A stretch of 64,000 bases of DNA from IDS-8 sp964607425 (GCA_964607425.1 CAZSKQ010000001.1:1-64000), one strand, 5' to 3'. Counted from the first letter of the stretch, positions 35,217 to 45,136 are shown. Notes: a model not told the origin generated them from the letters alone. Made by a program: numbers and translations.

Positions 35217-37220
35217 ATGCAGAGTCTCTCATGGTACGTCAACCGCCTCATGTCCATGGACACGGCGGAAATACTCTGGCGCGCCAGGACGGTCGTTCGC
35301 GACCGCGTGGACATGCTGCGGGTTCCGCTGGGACGCCTGCCGCGCCTGCCGGACTCCCGCGGGCGCTCACCCGCGCTGTTTATCCCGGGTTTTCGTTGCA
35401 GCCCCGTGGGGCAGGCTGACTGGCGCGCCCTCGATGCCGGCCTGTCCAGGGCCTGGACAGCACGCTTGCTGGCGAAGGCCGACGCAGCACTCGAGAACCG
35501 GCTGAGCTATTTCGACCTCGAACGGCAGCACCACGGCGAGCCCTGCAACTGGCATCGCGATTTCTCCGCGGGCAAGGACAGTCCCCTCCTGCACGTAGCG
35601 CGCATCGACTACCGCGATTTTTCGCGTGTCGGCGATTGCAAGCTCGTGTGGGAACCGAACCGCCATCACCAGCTCGTGGTGCTGGCCCGCGCATGGCGGG
35701 TTACCGGGGACCTGCGCTACGCACAGAAGGTTCGCGAGCTGATGCTGTCGTGGATAGAAGCCAATCCATTCGGCTTCGGCATGAACTGGAAGAGCCCGCT
35801 GGAGCTTGCCGTACGGCTGATCAACTGGATCTGGGCTCTCGACCTGACGCGCGACGCCGATGCCTTTACCGAACCCGAATGGCGAGCCGTGGAAGACCTG
35901 TGTTACCTCGCAACCTGGGATGTCCGGCGCAAGCTGTCGCGAGGATCCTCGGCAAACAATCACCTCATCGGCGAGGCCGCCGGGGTGTATGTCGCAGCCG
36001 CCTGGTTTGCCGATTTCCCGCAAGCCGAAGAGTGGCGTGCGCATTGCAAGCAGTTGCTCGAGCAGGAAATCGAGGCGCAAACCTACGCCGACGGCTGCAC
36101 CCGCGAGCACGCGTTCGGCTACCAGTTTTTCGTGCTGCAGTTTGCCGTGTTCTCGCTGCTCGCCGGCCGCGGGATCGGCGAGGAGTTTTCAGCGCGCTTC
36201 CTCGATCGCGTGCACAGTATGTTTCGCTTCCTGCACGAGGTCGCGCGCGATACCGGCGCGCCTCCCGCGGTCGGCGACCAGGACGACGGCTACGTGCTCG
36301 ACCTCGGGGAGCTGCCCGCGGACGCCGGGCCGCTGATCGCGGTCGGCGGCGAGCTGTTCGAAGACGACGAGCTGCTCGGGACAGGCCCGAGCGAAACCTG
36401 TTTCTGGATTTCGGGGCGCGTTGCCGGCGGCGGCGCCGCGGGACCGGCCGTCAACGCGGAGTCGGTCCGTTTCGCGGCATCCGGCTACGCGCTGCTGCGC
36501 AGCGGCGCTGCCTCCCCGGCCGGGCGCCTGGCGGTATTCTTCGACTGCGCGGAGCTCGGCTACGGGCCGATCGCCGCACACGGTCACGCGGATGCCCTGA
36601 GCTGCACCGTAGCCGTGGACGGGCGTCCCGTGATCGTCGACCCGGGCACCTACGACTACTTCACCCATCCCGAATGGCGTGCCTACTTCCGTTCGACACG
36701 CGCCCACAACACCGTCGAGCTCGACGGTGTCTCGCAGTCGCAATCGCTGGGGCCGTTCCTGTGGGGCCGCAGAGCCACGGCGCGCCTGCTGGAGTGGTCC
36801 GATACGCCGGCAACGACGATCGCCTGCGGCGAGCACGACGGGTACCGGGGCCTGGCCTCGCCGGTGCTGCACCGGCGCCGGCTCGCGCTGGATAAGACTG
36901 CTTTGCGGCTCTCGATCACGGACACCCTGGAGGGCAGCGGAGCCCACACGGCGCGCTGGCACTTTCACCTGCACCCCGACTGCAGCCCGCGGCAGGTAGA
37001 CCCGCACACCGTCGACATCGAAACCGGCAATCACACGCTCCGGCTGCATACGCCGACGTTGGCGCTCTCCGTGGTCCGTGCCGCGGAAGGCGGACGGCTG
37101 GGCTGGATCAGCGCGGGCTATCATCGCCGATCGCCGTCCGCCTGCATCGTGGCGGAATGCCGATTCACGGACGGCTATACCGCGGCGGCGGAGCTCATCG
37201 TCCTCCCGCGTGAGGCGTAA
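35217..37220 (+). CDS. Heparinase II/III family polysaccharide lyase
   Basis: A 667-residue protein of the heparinase II/III-like (PL12/PL15-type) group common in EPS loci. The N-terminal part is an alpha/alpha toroid domain (WEPNRHHQLVVLARAW, NWIWALDLTRDAD, SSANNHLIGEAAGVYVAA). The C-terminal part has the signature AAHGHADALSCTVAVDGRPV and DPGTYDYFTHPEWRAYFRS followed by RAHNTVELDG, holding the conserved His and Tyr residues. No signal peptide is obvious, as is usual for this EPS-associated group. It probably degrades or edits an acidic polysaccharide. Its 3' end overlaps the convergent hydrolase gene by 46 bp. Confidence 0.87.
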   Translation: MQSLSWYVNRLMSMDTAEILWRARTVVRDRVDMLRVPLGRLPRLPDSRGRSPALFIPGFRCSPVGQADWRALDAGLSRAWTARLLAKADAALENRLSYFDLERQHHGEPCNWHRDFSAGKDSPLLHVARIDYRDFSRVGDCKLVWEPNRHHQLVVLARAWRVTGDLRYAQKVRELMLSWIEANPFGFGMNWKSPLELAVRLINWIWALDLTRDADAFTEPEWRAVEDLCYLATWDVRRKLSRGSSANNHLIGEAAGVYVAAAWFADFPQAEEWRAHCKQLLEQEIEAQTYADGCTREHAFGYQFFVLQFAVFSLLAGRGIGEEFSARFLDRVHSMFRFLHEVARDTGAPPAVGDQDDGYVLDLGELPADAGPLIAVGGELFEDDELLGTGPSETCFWISGRVAGGGAAGPAVNAESVRFAASGYALLRSGAASPAGRLAVFFDCAELGYGPIAAHGHADALSCTVAVDGRPVIVDPGTYDYFTHPEWRAYFRSTRAHNTVELDGVSQSQSLGPFLWGRRATARLLEWSDTPATTIACGEHDGYRGLASPVLHRRRLALDKTALRLSITDTLEGSGAHTARWHFHLHPDCSPRQVDPHTVDIETGNHTLRLHTPTLALSVVRAAEGGRLGWISAGYHRRSPSACIVAECRFTDGYTAAAELIVLPREA

Positions 37221-38044
37221 GCGGACTCGAATCGCCGCAGCAGCGTGTCGAGCAGCAGCGCCCGATCTTCCTCGAAGATCTGGACGTGCTCTATGTACGG
37301 CAGGAAATCGACCGCGACATCGCGGGTGTCGAGTTCGGGAAACATGGCGGCGAACTGGCCGGTGCCATGGAACGTGTCAATGCTGCCGCCGGTATAGACA
37401 TAATGCACGTGGACTCCGCGGCCGAGCAGGACGCGGAGGATCCGCGTGGCTTCTTCCCGGTCCATGTACTGGTAGTCGATGAGCGTACCTTCGAATCCTT
37501 CGACACTCGAAGAACTCTGGCCGTTTCCAGGCAGGCGGACGACGCCCGCGATCTTCAGCAGCCGGTATATGAGCCGGTTCAATGTATAGCGCGTGCAGTA
37601 GCTCCGTACGCGCCACCAGGGCGTCTCGTAAGCGTGCGGATCGATCAGGATCACGCCCCGTACGCGCTCATCGCCTTCCGCGTACCGCAACGCATCCTCC
37701 GCGCCCGAGCACAAACCGCCGACGATGAATTCGCACAGGCCGTACTCTTGCTCGAGGAAAGCCAGCGCTTCCCGGATATCCCGCTCCGTTCTTGCCGCCA
37801 GCGGCAGCCCCGGGGTGTCGACCTGGCTCAGCCCGATACCGCCGAGATCGAAGCGCAGCGTAACGCAGCCGTCGCCTGCCAGCCTGCGCGCCCACTCCGC
37901 GTACAGGCGGTAAGGGCCCGGCTTCGCCGTCAGGCCGGCTGACACCAGGACGCACGCGACCCCCGGGCGCCGGGTCGCGAGCGGCAAGCTCACGACGCCC
38001 TTCAGGCGGCCTCCCGTACCGAACTGGCACGCGATCTCCTTCAC
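37175..38044 (-). CDS. Alpha/beta hydrolase with intact Ser nucleophile (second copy)
   Basis: A 289-residue alpha/beta hydrolase similar to the one at 21862-22698. The nucleophile elbow is FIVGGLCSGAEDALRYA with Ser113, VTLRFDLGGIGLSQ is the preceding strand, and VILIDPHAYETPWW parallels the LLLDPICF segment of its paralogue. The GTG start forms a GTGA overlap with the stop of the NRPS-like gene upstream, showing tight translational coupling. It pairs with the Ser-less hydrolase domain fused to that protein. Expected role: release or transfer of the acyl group held by the carrier domain, an inference from the repeated NRPS/hydrolase pairing. Confidence 0.83.
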   Translation of the reverse strand: MKEIACQFGTGGRLKGVVSLPLATRRPGVACVLVSAGLTAKPGPYRLYAEWARRLAGDGCVTLRFDLGGIGLSQVDTPGLPLAARTERDIREALAFLEQEYGLCEFIVGGLCSGAEDALRYAEGDERVRGVILIDPHAYETPWWRVRSYCTRYTLNRLIYRLLKIAGVVRLPGNGQSSSSVEGFEGTLIDYQYMDREEATRILRVLLGRGVHVHYVYTGGSIDTFHGTGQFAAMFPELDTRDVAVDFLPYIEHVQIFEEDRALLLDTLLRRFESAYASRGRTMSSAAAV

Positions 38045-41000
38045 CGGCCGCTACCCTGCAGCGCTTCGCCCAGGCGCTCGAGAATGTCTTTCGCGGTAAT
38101 GGCCACCGTTACGCGCGACGCCTGGCTCCAGGTAGCCGCGGTACCGGTGATCGCTTGCGGAAACCCGTCGAACACGTCCAATGCCTCGCGATATGCTCCG
38201 GCGTAATCGGGTGACAGCACCAAGCGGATATCCGCGGCCTCGGGCAGATCGCTCCTGTGCAGCCGCAGTGCCTGGAGATCGGCAATCGCCGCATCGCTGT
38301 AGCGGGTCCCTACCAATTCTTCGCCGCCGGGAATCGGGCGCGGTTTCCGGAGATTGCGTTTCAGCATCAGCTTCCGGGCTTTCTCCTGCGACATGCGCAG
38401 GAGTTCGCGATACCAGGGTGCACCGTCGGTGAGCGGATCCCAGAAAACCCACCTGTCGACCAGGTCCGCCGGCAGCGCCTGCAACGCGAGAGCACTCGCA
38501 AGGCGCATTGCAAACAGCCGGATGTGCGCTACCCCCGCACGCTGCCTGAGCTCCTCGGCGGCAGCGAGCAGGTCCGTGCGCCAGCGCGCGGGCCCGCCCT
38601 CGAGATCGCTCCCGAGGGAGTCGGCCGAGCCGAAGAAGTCGAAGCGCAGTGACGGTATCCCCGCGTCCGCCAGCCGCTCCATCAGGTTACGCAGGAGAAA
38701 ATGACAGCGTGTGTATTCAAACCCCAATGGCGGGCAGATCAGCACCGGTGGCGAAGTGGACTCGGCGCGCGCGGGGCTGTAGACGCCATACAAGCTGTCG
38801 CCGGACCCGAAGTAAAACGTCGAGACGGGCCAGATCTCGCGCGTCATTGCCGCACCGGCCGCGGGCTCCGCCTTGCCCGCGTGCTCGTCGATCCTGTGTG
38901 CCAGGATCCAGAGGGACTCCCGTAGCACGTCCATGCCGTCCAGGCGATAGCCGAGTTCCCGCTCGACAAGAAAGATCATTTCCATCGCAAGCAGCGAATC
39001 GCCGCCGAGCAGCATGAAATTGTCATCCAGGCTCACGCGCTCGACCTTCAAAAGGTCGCGCCAGATTCGTGCCACCGCCTTTTCGGTTTCGTTCACGGGC
39101 GGGTTCGCTGTCGCCGGCGCTGCAAAGGAAGGCTGCGGCAACCGGCGCCGGTCGATCTTCAGGTTGTGATTGAGCGGCAGCTCATCCAGAGCCACGTAAA
39201 AGGCAGGCACCATGTAGTCGGGCAACCTCGACACCATGTGCGCGCGCAGGGTCTCGGGGTTGGCGCGCCCGCTGTCGTCCGGCACGTACCAGCCTACGAG
39301 CACCGCCTCGCCGCGTTGATGCGCATGCGCGGCCGCCACGGCCTCGCGCACACCGGGAGCCTGGCGCAGGTGGTAATCCACCTCCGCGAGCTCGATTCGC
39401 ATGCCTCGCAGCTTGAGCTGGAAATCCCGCCGTCCGAGCAGCTCCAGGTCTCCGCTTTCGGTCAGGCGGCCCCGGTCGCCCATGTGATACCACCTGGTGC
39501 CATCCTTTTCGACGAAACGTAAGTTGGCTTGCAGCTTACGGTTCACGTAGCCGGCCACGACCCCGGGTCCGCCGAAGCAGACGTCGCCGGCCACGCCGAC
39601 CGGCACCCGGTTACCGTCGTCATCGAGCACGAGCAGGTGCACGTTTGCGAACGGCTTGCCGACCAGGGTTCGCTCCACGCGCTCGCTGGAGCAGTCCCAG
39701 GTGCAGCCCATCAGGGCAATCTCGCTGCTGCCGTAGATCACGTACAGCTCGGCCGCGGTGAAGATCTCCCGCAGCTCGCGCAGCAGCTCCGGCGGGACCA
39801 TGTCGCCGCCGGAGGAGGCGTGCCGAACGCGCTGAAATTCGCTGTCGGGATCGCTGACGTTTTCACGGATGTACCGTACCAGGCTCTTCAGCAGCGACGG
39901 CCCGATGTGGAACAGCGTGACTTCCCGCAGGGTAGCCGTCATGCGAGCCAGATCGAGCACGTGCTCTCGTTCCAGCACCAGCAGCGTGCCGCCGACCGAC
40001 AGCGCAGCCGTGAGCTCGAACAAGCTGATGCTGAACGTGAACGCTGCGACCGCGGGAATCACGTCGTTGGCGTCGATCGCGTAGCGCAAGCGCGAGACGT
40101 TGACGATATGGCTCAGGTTAGCGTGCGTTCCGGCTACGCCCTTCGGCTGCCCGGTGCTTCCCGACGTGTAGTACACGTAGGCAAGCTGCTCGGGCCGGAT
40201 GTGAACCCGGGGAGCCACGGCAGGTTCGTTCGTGAACGAGGCCGGAGGATCGTCGAGGTTGATCCGGGCGATATCGAAACCCTCGACCGCGCGGGCGGAG
40301 CGCGTCGACGTGAGGATCAGTTCCGGGCGCGTGTCCTCGACGATGGCGCGCGTCCTGAACTCCGGATGCAGCGGATTCACCGGCACGTACGCAGCGCCGG
40401 CCTTCAGGATTCCGAGCAGCGCCACCGCGATGTGGAAGGACGGCTCGAGGCAGACGATGACGGCTTTACCGTCCGTGACGCCGCTTCGGTGAAGGTATGA
40501 CGCCAAGCGATTGGCCCGGCGGTCCAGCTCCGCATAGCTGAGCTCGGCACCGTTGAATCGCACCGCTGCCTTGTGAGGCGTGTTCCGGGCGTGTGCCGCG
40601 ACTTCATCGTGCACCCGCGTCGGACGAAAGTGCACGACCGGCCCGCGGCCGTGCCTGGCAAGCCAGGCGAGCTCCGCCGGCGTATGCAGCCGCAGCTCCC
40701 GAACCGGGGCCGCACCCTCCCCGTCGAGCTGCTCGGCGATCAGGCTGAAATGCTCCAGCAGGCGGGCGGCAGTGCCGGCGGCCAGCAGGCTTTCGTTGTA
40801 AAGGAGGGAAACCGTCAGCGAGTCCCCGACAAACGTGAGTTCCAGCGTCACGTCGGCTTCCCGGCCGATGGTATCCGGAACGTGCGCCCGGGACCGCTGG
40901 CCGAAAGCAACGTCGACCACCAGCGGCGGCACCGCGCCGGTTGCCGGCTTCGCGTTACCAACAGCCGAGTTCGCCCGGCTCATCAGCTCTGCAGCCGTGG

Positions 41001-41313
41001 TTGCACCGGTCACCGGTATCGTGACCATGCGGCAGGAAGCGTCGCCCATCCCCGCCAGGCGCAACACCAGCGGGATGTCCGCCTGGCCGGAATAGCGATA
41101 GAAGAGCGCCCCCGACGAGGCGACGGCAAGGTTGAGCCGCCGCTCACGCGCATCCGTCTCCGCCCGCCGCAGCAGCTTCACGGTTCGGTCGGGCGCCACC
41201 CGCGCCGGCCGGAACGGCGTATCGGGCGTCTTCAGCCGCTCCCAAGGCAGCTGCAGCGCGACATCGTCATGGGCCGGAACCGACTGCGTTTGCGAAGCCA
41301 GGGTCGATATCAT
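38041..41313 (-). CDS. NRPS-like fusion: partial C, A, PCP and Ser-less hydrolase domain
   Basis: A 1090-residue multidomain protein. Residues 1 to about 225 resemble the C-terminal half of a condensation domain, without HHxxxDG, so probably inactive. An adenylation domain follows (about 235-705; YYTSGSTGQPKG, YGSSEIA, NHNLKIDRR). The residue at the Asp235 position, which contacts the substrate alpha-amino group, is Ser (FTFSISLFEL), so the substrate is probably not a normal alpha-amino acid. A carrier domain (LGGDSLLAME, Ser773) and an alpha/beta hydrolase domain (about 830-1085) complete it; the elbow is FAMRLASAL with Arg937 in place of Ser. ATGA overlap with the deacetylase upstream, GTGA overlap with the hydrolase downstream. 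Confidence 0.88.
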   Translation of the reverse strand: MISTLASQTQSVPAHDDVALQLPWERLKTPDTPFRPARVAPDRTVKLLRRAETDARERRLNLAVASSGALFYRYSGQADIPLVLRLAGMGDASCRMVTIPVTGATTAAELMSRANSAVGNAKPATGAVPPLVVDVAFGQRSRAHVPDTIGREADVTLELTFVGDSLTVSLLYNESLLAAGTAARLLEHFSLIAEQLDGEGAAPVRELRLHTPAELAWLARHGRGPVVHFRPTRVHDEVAAHARNTPHKAAVRFNGAELSYAELDRRANRLASYLHRSGVTDGKAVIVCLEPSFHIAVALLGILKAGAAYVPVNPLHPEFRTRAIVEDTRPELILTSTRSARAVEGFDIARINLDDPPASFTNEPAVAPRVHIRPEQLAYVYYTSGSTGQPKGVAGTHANLSHIVNVSRLRYAIDANDVIPAVAAFTFSISLFELTAALSVGGTLLVLEREHVLDLARMTATLREVTLFHIGPSLLKSLVRYIRENVSDPDSEFQRVRHASSGGDMVPPELLRELREIFTAAELYVIYGSSEIALMGCTWDCSSERVERTLVGKPFANVHLLVLDDDGNRVPVGVAGDVCFGGPGVVAGYVNRKLQANLRFVEKDGTRWYHMGDRGRLTESGDLELLGRRDFQLKLRGMRIELAEVDYHLRQAPGVREAVAAAHAHQRGEAVLVGWYVPDDSGRANPETLRAHMVSRLPDYMVPAFYVALDELPLNHNLKIDRRRLPQPSFAAPATANPPVNETEKAVARIWRDLLKVERVSLDDNFMLLGGDSLLAMEMIFLVERELGYRLDGMDVLRESLWILAHRIDEHAGKAEPAAGAAMTREIWPVSTFYFGSGDSLYGVYSPARAESTSPPVLICPPLGFEYTRCHFLLRNLMERLADAGIPSLRFDFFGSADSLGSDLEGGPARWRTDLLAAAEELRQRAGVAHIRLFAMRLASALALQALPADLVDRWVFWDPLTDGAPWYRELLRMSQEKARKLMLKRNLRKPRPIPGGEELVGTRYSDAAIADLQALRLHRSDLPEAADIRLVLSPDYAGAYREALDVFDGFPQAITGTAATWSQASRVTVAITAKDILERLGEALQGSGR

Positions 41314-42422
41314 CGGGAATCCAGCACCGGTGACGCCGCGGCTCCCCCGGCACGCGGCCGGACGTCGGCCGCCGTGGCAACCGCACGGACGCCCTGCCGG
41401 AACCCGTGGCGGTCGCGCGCGCGCGCCAAAAACAGCAGCAGGAGGGCCGGGTCTTCCGCCGCCGGCATGTGGAGGCGCTTCAGGGAATAGGGGTCGTCGC
41501 CGACGCTGTTGATGCCGACGTCCGTCGTGACGGCCGACCTGTAGCCGGCCTGCGCCACCGCTCTCGCGATCTGCGGATTCCAGTTACCGTTGGGGTAGCA
41601 GAAATGGAGGCAGGGTTCGCCGGTCGTCGCCTCGATATACCTGCGCGAACGGTCGAGCTGCTGCATCCGGGTTTGCTCGTCGACGACATCCAGCCGCACA
41701 TGATCGACGGTATGGCTGCCGATAGTAGCGGAACCGGATGAGCTCAGGAGCCCGAGATCTTCCTTCGACAGCGTGGCACTGCAGGGGTCGCTATCCTGTA
41801 TGTCGGCAAGAGCCTTTCCCGCTGCTCTCTCCAGCCGCCCGCTGACACCGTCGACAAAGGCGTAGAACTCACGATCATCGTCGAAGTGCTTCTTCGCCAG
41901 CCGGCGCAGCTCTGCATAGGTAGCGCGAAGCGATTCGCGATCGCCGGGATTGAAAGTCAAAGAACGGGTGCCGATCCTGACCTGGGTCGGTTGTTTCAGG
42001 TTCTGTATTGCATAATCGAGGCGCTCGAACCAGTACGGCGCCCGGCTGTCGAGCATGCCGGTTGCGACATAGAACACCGGCTTGATCCCGTATTCCTTCA
42101 GCACCGGCAGCGCCACCTCCATGTTATTGCGGTAGCCGTCATCGAAAGTGAGTACCACACCGTTGGGGACCATCGGCTTGTTGCCCGCCAGTATCTCCAG
42201 GGCCTCGTCGATGGACAGCCATCGGTAATGGCGGCTGATGACGGCAAGCTGGCGACGCAAGCGGTCGACGGAGAAATGGATCCTGAGGGGCTGCCAGGGG
42301 GCGGTCTTCGGATCGATAACGCTGTGCAGGCAAAGAATGAGCACGCGCCGCCGGTTGGTCCATCGAAGCCACCGGGTTATCCCGGTCCAGAGAAGAAGCC
42401 TGGCTATTGTTTTTTTTATCAT
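41310..42422 (-). CDS. Polysaccharide deacetylase (NodB/CE4 family)
   Basis: A 370-residue CE4 deacetylase. The metal-binding Asp pair is in VVLTFDDGYRNN (residues 89-100, Asp94-Asp95), the zinc His pair in GSHTVDHVRLD (HxxxH), and HFCYPNGNWN is the downstream catalytic-arm motif. The N-terminal region (KKTIARLLLWTGITRWLRW) is basic and amphipathic and may anchor the protein to the membrane rather than be a signal peptide. Enzymes of this family remove N-acetyl groups from aminosugars; in EPS loci the product amine can be an attachment point for other groups. Co-translated with the NRPS-like gene (ATGA overlap), which makes a free amine acceptor for its acyl product an attractive idea. Confidence 0.87.
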   Translation of the reverse strand: MIKKTIARLLLWTGITRWLRWTNRRRVLILCLHSVIDPKTAPWQPLRIHFSVDRLRRQLAVISRHYRWLSIDEALEILAGNKPMVPNGVVLTFDDGYRNNMEVALPVLKEYGIKPVFYVATGMLDSRAPYWFERLDYAIQNLKQPTQVRIGTRSLTFNPGDRESLRATYAELRRLAKKHFDDDREFYAFVDGVSGRLERAAGKALADIQDSDPCSATLSKEDLGLLSSSGSATIGSHTVDHVRLDVVDEQTRMQQLDRSRRYIEATTGEPCLHFCYPNGNWNPQIARAVAQAGYRSAVTTDVGINSVGDDPYSLKRLHMPAAEDPALLLLFLARARDRHGFRQGVRAVATAADVRPRAGGAAASPVLDSR

Positions 42423-42562
42423 GCCTCACCATTCGGCCGCACAGGCGGCTCTCTCGTCATGGCGATAGGGCAAGGGTGGCTCCCTCTCCACCGCCTCGCC
42501 GATGCGCGCACTCCGCGCGATCCTGTCCGCCCCGTCATGATATCAGTAAAATGCGATGCATA

Positions 42563-43765
42563 TCAGGTACATGGCGCCAGAATCCCGTCCCATTGCGCGG
42601 CGACGTTCGAAGTGGCCAGGCGCATGGCATCGCGGCGTGCCCGGGCACCGAGCGTTCGGCGAAGCGCTGCATCCTCGCAAAGAAGCGAGAGCTTTTCCGC
42701 GAAAGCGTCGACGCTCGAGGGTGTGACGAGATACCCGTTGATGCCATCCTGGACCAGGTCGCCAAGATCGCCCACGTCGCTGACGACAACGGGTAGCGCG
42801 CACAGCATCGCCTGCACCATGGCCTGCGACAGGCCTTCGGACTCGGAAGTCAGCACGAAAACGCGGCTGCGCTTGAGCCATGCATGCACGTCACTCTGCC
42901 AGCCGACGAAGTCCACGCGGTCCGCAACCCCATGCGCTTCCGCGAATTCCATGAGCTCACCGCGGAGGGGACCATCGCCGACGATCGCCGCCCGCACGGC
43001 GCCGCCAAGGCGCGCTATGGCTTCGATCAGCACGTCGACCCTCTTCACTCGCGAGAGCCGCCCCACCAGCACGAGGTCGTAGTCCGGTGCCGCCTCCGCC
43101 GGCGCGAACAAGTCGGCATCGAAGCCTCCCGGCACGACGACGACCTGCCCGGATGCGCCCGCCCGTTCGAAGAACCGGCGCACGCTCTGACCCATCGTGA
43201 CGATGTAGTCGAACCGGCCGGCCGCTGCGAGCAGCTTCCTTTCGACATAAGGGCTCGGACCCTGCAGGCGGCGAAAGATCTGGTTTTCGGTTGCATAACC
43301 GCCGCCGTCGACTTCCCGTGCACCGCCGCCGCAGATGTACAGGGAGCGCGCCCCGATCGCACGCGCCACCAGGAGAGCAATGAGCCCGTTGACCAGCAGG
43401 TGGAAACCGCCGACGACGTCGGCCCGGCTGCGCACGGCCACGCGCACGAAGGTCGCCAGCCTCGCGGAGGTCCTGCCGCAGAGGCGCACCAGCCAGCGGG
43501 CGGGGTATACGGCCTCGACGCCGGGGATCTCCGGAACCGGCGATGCCGCAACCATGGTGATCCGCCGGATGGAACGCGAACGGGCCATCGGACGCAGGTG
43601 TGTCTCCAGCCAGTTGTCGGTGTAAAAGGTACCGGTCAGCACCACGTGCGCGCCCGCGGCCGGGAGCGGCCGCTGCTTCGGGCCCAGCCGCTCCGCGAGC
43701 CGGATGGCGCCTGACAGCAAAGTGATGAACGCCGCGATGGCAGCGCGCAGGATGGCGCGTTTCAC
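42563..43765 (-). CDS. GT4-family glycosyltransferase
   Basis: A GT-B glycosyltransferase of 400 residues. The donor domain is clear: YDLVLVGRLSRVKRVDVLIEA, IVGDGPLRGELMEFAE and VFVLTSESEGLSQAMVQAMLCALPVVV, the EX7E-type site. The N-terminal half is less typical and includes YICGGGAREVDGGGY. GTG start with a GTGA overlap to the stop of the GT4 gene upstream, so the two are translationally coupled. It is separated from the deacetylase gene downstream by 140 bp without an evident terminator. Sugar specificity unknown. Confidence 0.85.
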   Translation of the reverse strand: MKRAILRAAIAAFITLLSGAIRLAERLGPKQRPLPAAGAHVVLTGTFYTDNWLETHLRPMARSRSIRRITMVAASPVPEIPGVEAVYPARWLVRLCGRTSARLATFVRVAVRSRADVVGGFHLLVNGLIALLVARAIGARSLYICGGGAREVDGGGYATENQIFRRLQGPSPYVERKLLAAAGRFDYIVTMGQSVRRFFERAGASGQVVVVPGGFDADLFAPAEAAPDYDLVLVGRLSRVKRVDVLIEAIARLGGAVRAAIVGDGPLRGELMEFAEAHGVADRVDFVGWQSDVHAWLKRSRVFVLTSESEGLSQAMVQAMLCALPVVVSDVGDLGDLVQDGINGYLVTPSSVDAFAEKLSLLCEDAALRRTLGARARRDAMRLATSNVAAQWDGILAPCT

Positions 43766-44877
43766 AGCGTTTCCTCGAACAGCCGCTCGAAGCGGCTCAT
43801 CGCGACGTCAATGGCATGATGTCGTTCGAACCATGCGCGCGCGCGCACGCCGACGGCTGCGCGCTCTCCGGATTCCTGTACGAGGCGGCTGATCTCGCGG
43901 CAGAACGCATCACTGTCCGCCGCCACCGCCCCGAGGCCCTCGCGCGCGATCAGCCCGTCGGGATCCACCGTCGACACGACGGGCAGGCCCGCGCTCCACG
44001 CCTCGATGAAGGTATTCGGGAAACCTTCATAGTGCGACGTGCAACAGAGGGCGGTGGCGCCACGATATAGTTCGGCCAGCTGCTGCTTGCCGGCCGCACC
44101 GAAAAACTCGAGGTTCGGCACCGTGCGTGCGGCCTCCTGCACCTCGGGGACATAGGGGTCGGACGGATCGCCCGGCCCGACGACGACGAAACGGAAATCC
44201 GGCAGCCGTTGCGCGACTTCCACGAACAGCGCGATGTTCTTCTCCGGGGCGATGCGGCCGACCAGAAGCAGCATCGGCGGCTTGCCGGGCGTCCCTTCGG
44301 GCGCGCCCCAACCCGGTCCGTAATCGTGACCCGGCATCGGCAGAATGGTGGCGGGCCGCCCGGTCGCCTGCTCCAGCCGCCGCCCCTGGTCGCCGGTCTG
44401 CACGATGATCCTGTTCGCCGCGCCAAGCCCGTAGCGGTAGAGCATGCCCTCGCGCAGCGAGGTGCCCCCATGCAGCCATTCGTTGCAATCGATATCGCTC
44501 GCGACCGAGAACACGAACTTGCGCCGGTGCCGGCGACACCAGAGCGCCACCTGGCCTGTCACTTCCTCTGCGCCGTTCTGGTAATAGAGCTCGGCGTCGG
44601 CGGCGCCGAGCGCGGTATTCAGGGAACTCCAGCGGGGTATGAAGAAGCGTACGAACGGAACGCCTGCCGCACGTGCGCAGGTCTTGATTACCCGCACGTT
44701 ATCGAAAGTTTCGGTCGGCGGCCCACCCTCATCCCAGGTGATCAGCGAAACCTGGTGCCCCCGGCCCGCCAGCCAGCGGGCCAGCATCGAGGTCTGGCGC
44801 TCCACCCCGCCAATGTGGCCGGTGCGCCGGCCGCTGATCATGCCGTAGGCGTTGTGGGCTACGATCGCTATTCGCAT
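43762..44877 (-). CDS. GT4-family glycosyltransferase
   Basis: A 371-residue GT-B enzyme. RIAIVAHNAYGMISGRRTGHIGGVERQTSML is the N-terminal acceptor-domain region with its GGVE motif; PPMLLLVGRIAPEKNIALFVE, FVVVGPGDPSDPYVPE and ALCCTSHYEGFPNTFIEAWSAGLPVVS make up the donor site. It is a relative of the GT4 protein at 8784-9905, which has the same SEGFPNTF/YEGFPNTF block. First gene of the minus-strand operon that continues through the second GT4, deacetylase, NRPS-like protein and hydrolase. A TATAAA lies near 44930 upstream, but its -35 partner is poor. Confidence 0.86.
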   Translation of the reverse strand: MRIAIVAHNAYGMISGRRTGHIGGVERQTSMLARWLAGRGHQVSLITWDEGGPPTETFDNVRVIKTCARAAGVPFVRFFIPRWSSLNTALGAADAELYYQNGAEEVTGQVALWCRRHRRKFVFSVASDIDCNEWLHGGTSLREGMLYRYGLGAANRIIVQTGDQGRRLEQATGRPATILPMPGHDYGPGWGAPEGTPGKPPMLLLVGRIAPEKNIALFVEVAQRLPDFRFVVVGPGDPSDPYVPEVQEAARTVPNLEFFGAAGKQQLAELYRGATALCCTSHYEGFPNTFIEAWSAGLPVVSTVDPDGLIAREGLGAVAADSDAFCREISRLVQESGERAAVGVRARAWFERHHAIDVAMSRFERLFEETL

Positions 44878-45136
44878 TCTCGTTCAGAATCCATCGCCGC
44901 CCGCGGGCGCAGTCTTGCTACCGATTTATATTCGTTCGGCCGCCCCCATGCGAAGCCCGGCGGCGCACCTGCACAAGGCCGGCGCGGGCGGTTTCGGTCC
45001 GGTGCATGTTCCGGGTTGCGCGTCCGCCAACCTTGTAACCTGCTTCGCGTATCGGCTCAAGGGATCAGTTCGCAATTTAATCGTGCATGAGAACGGGCGG
45101 CGGCTGCGAGCCCGGCGAGCGTGACAGGCCGCCGGG

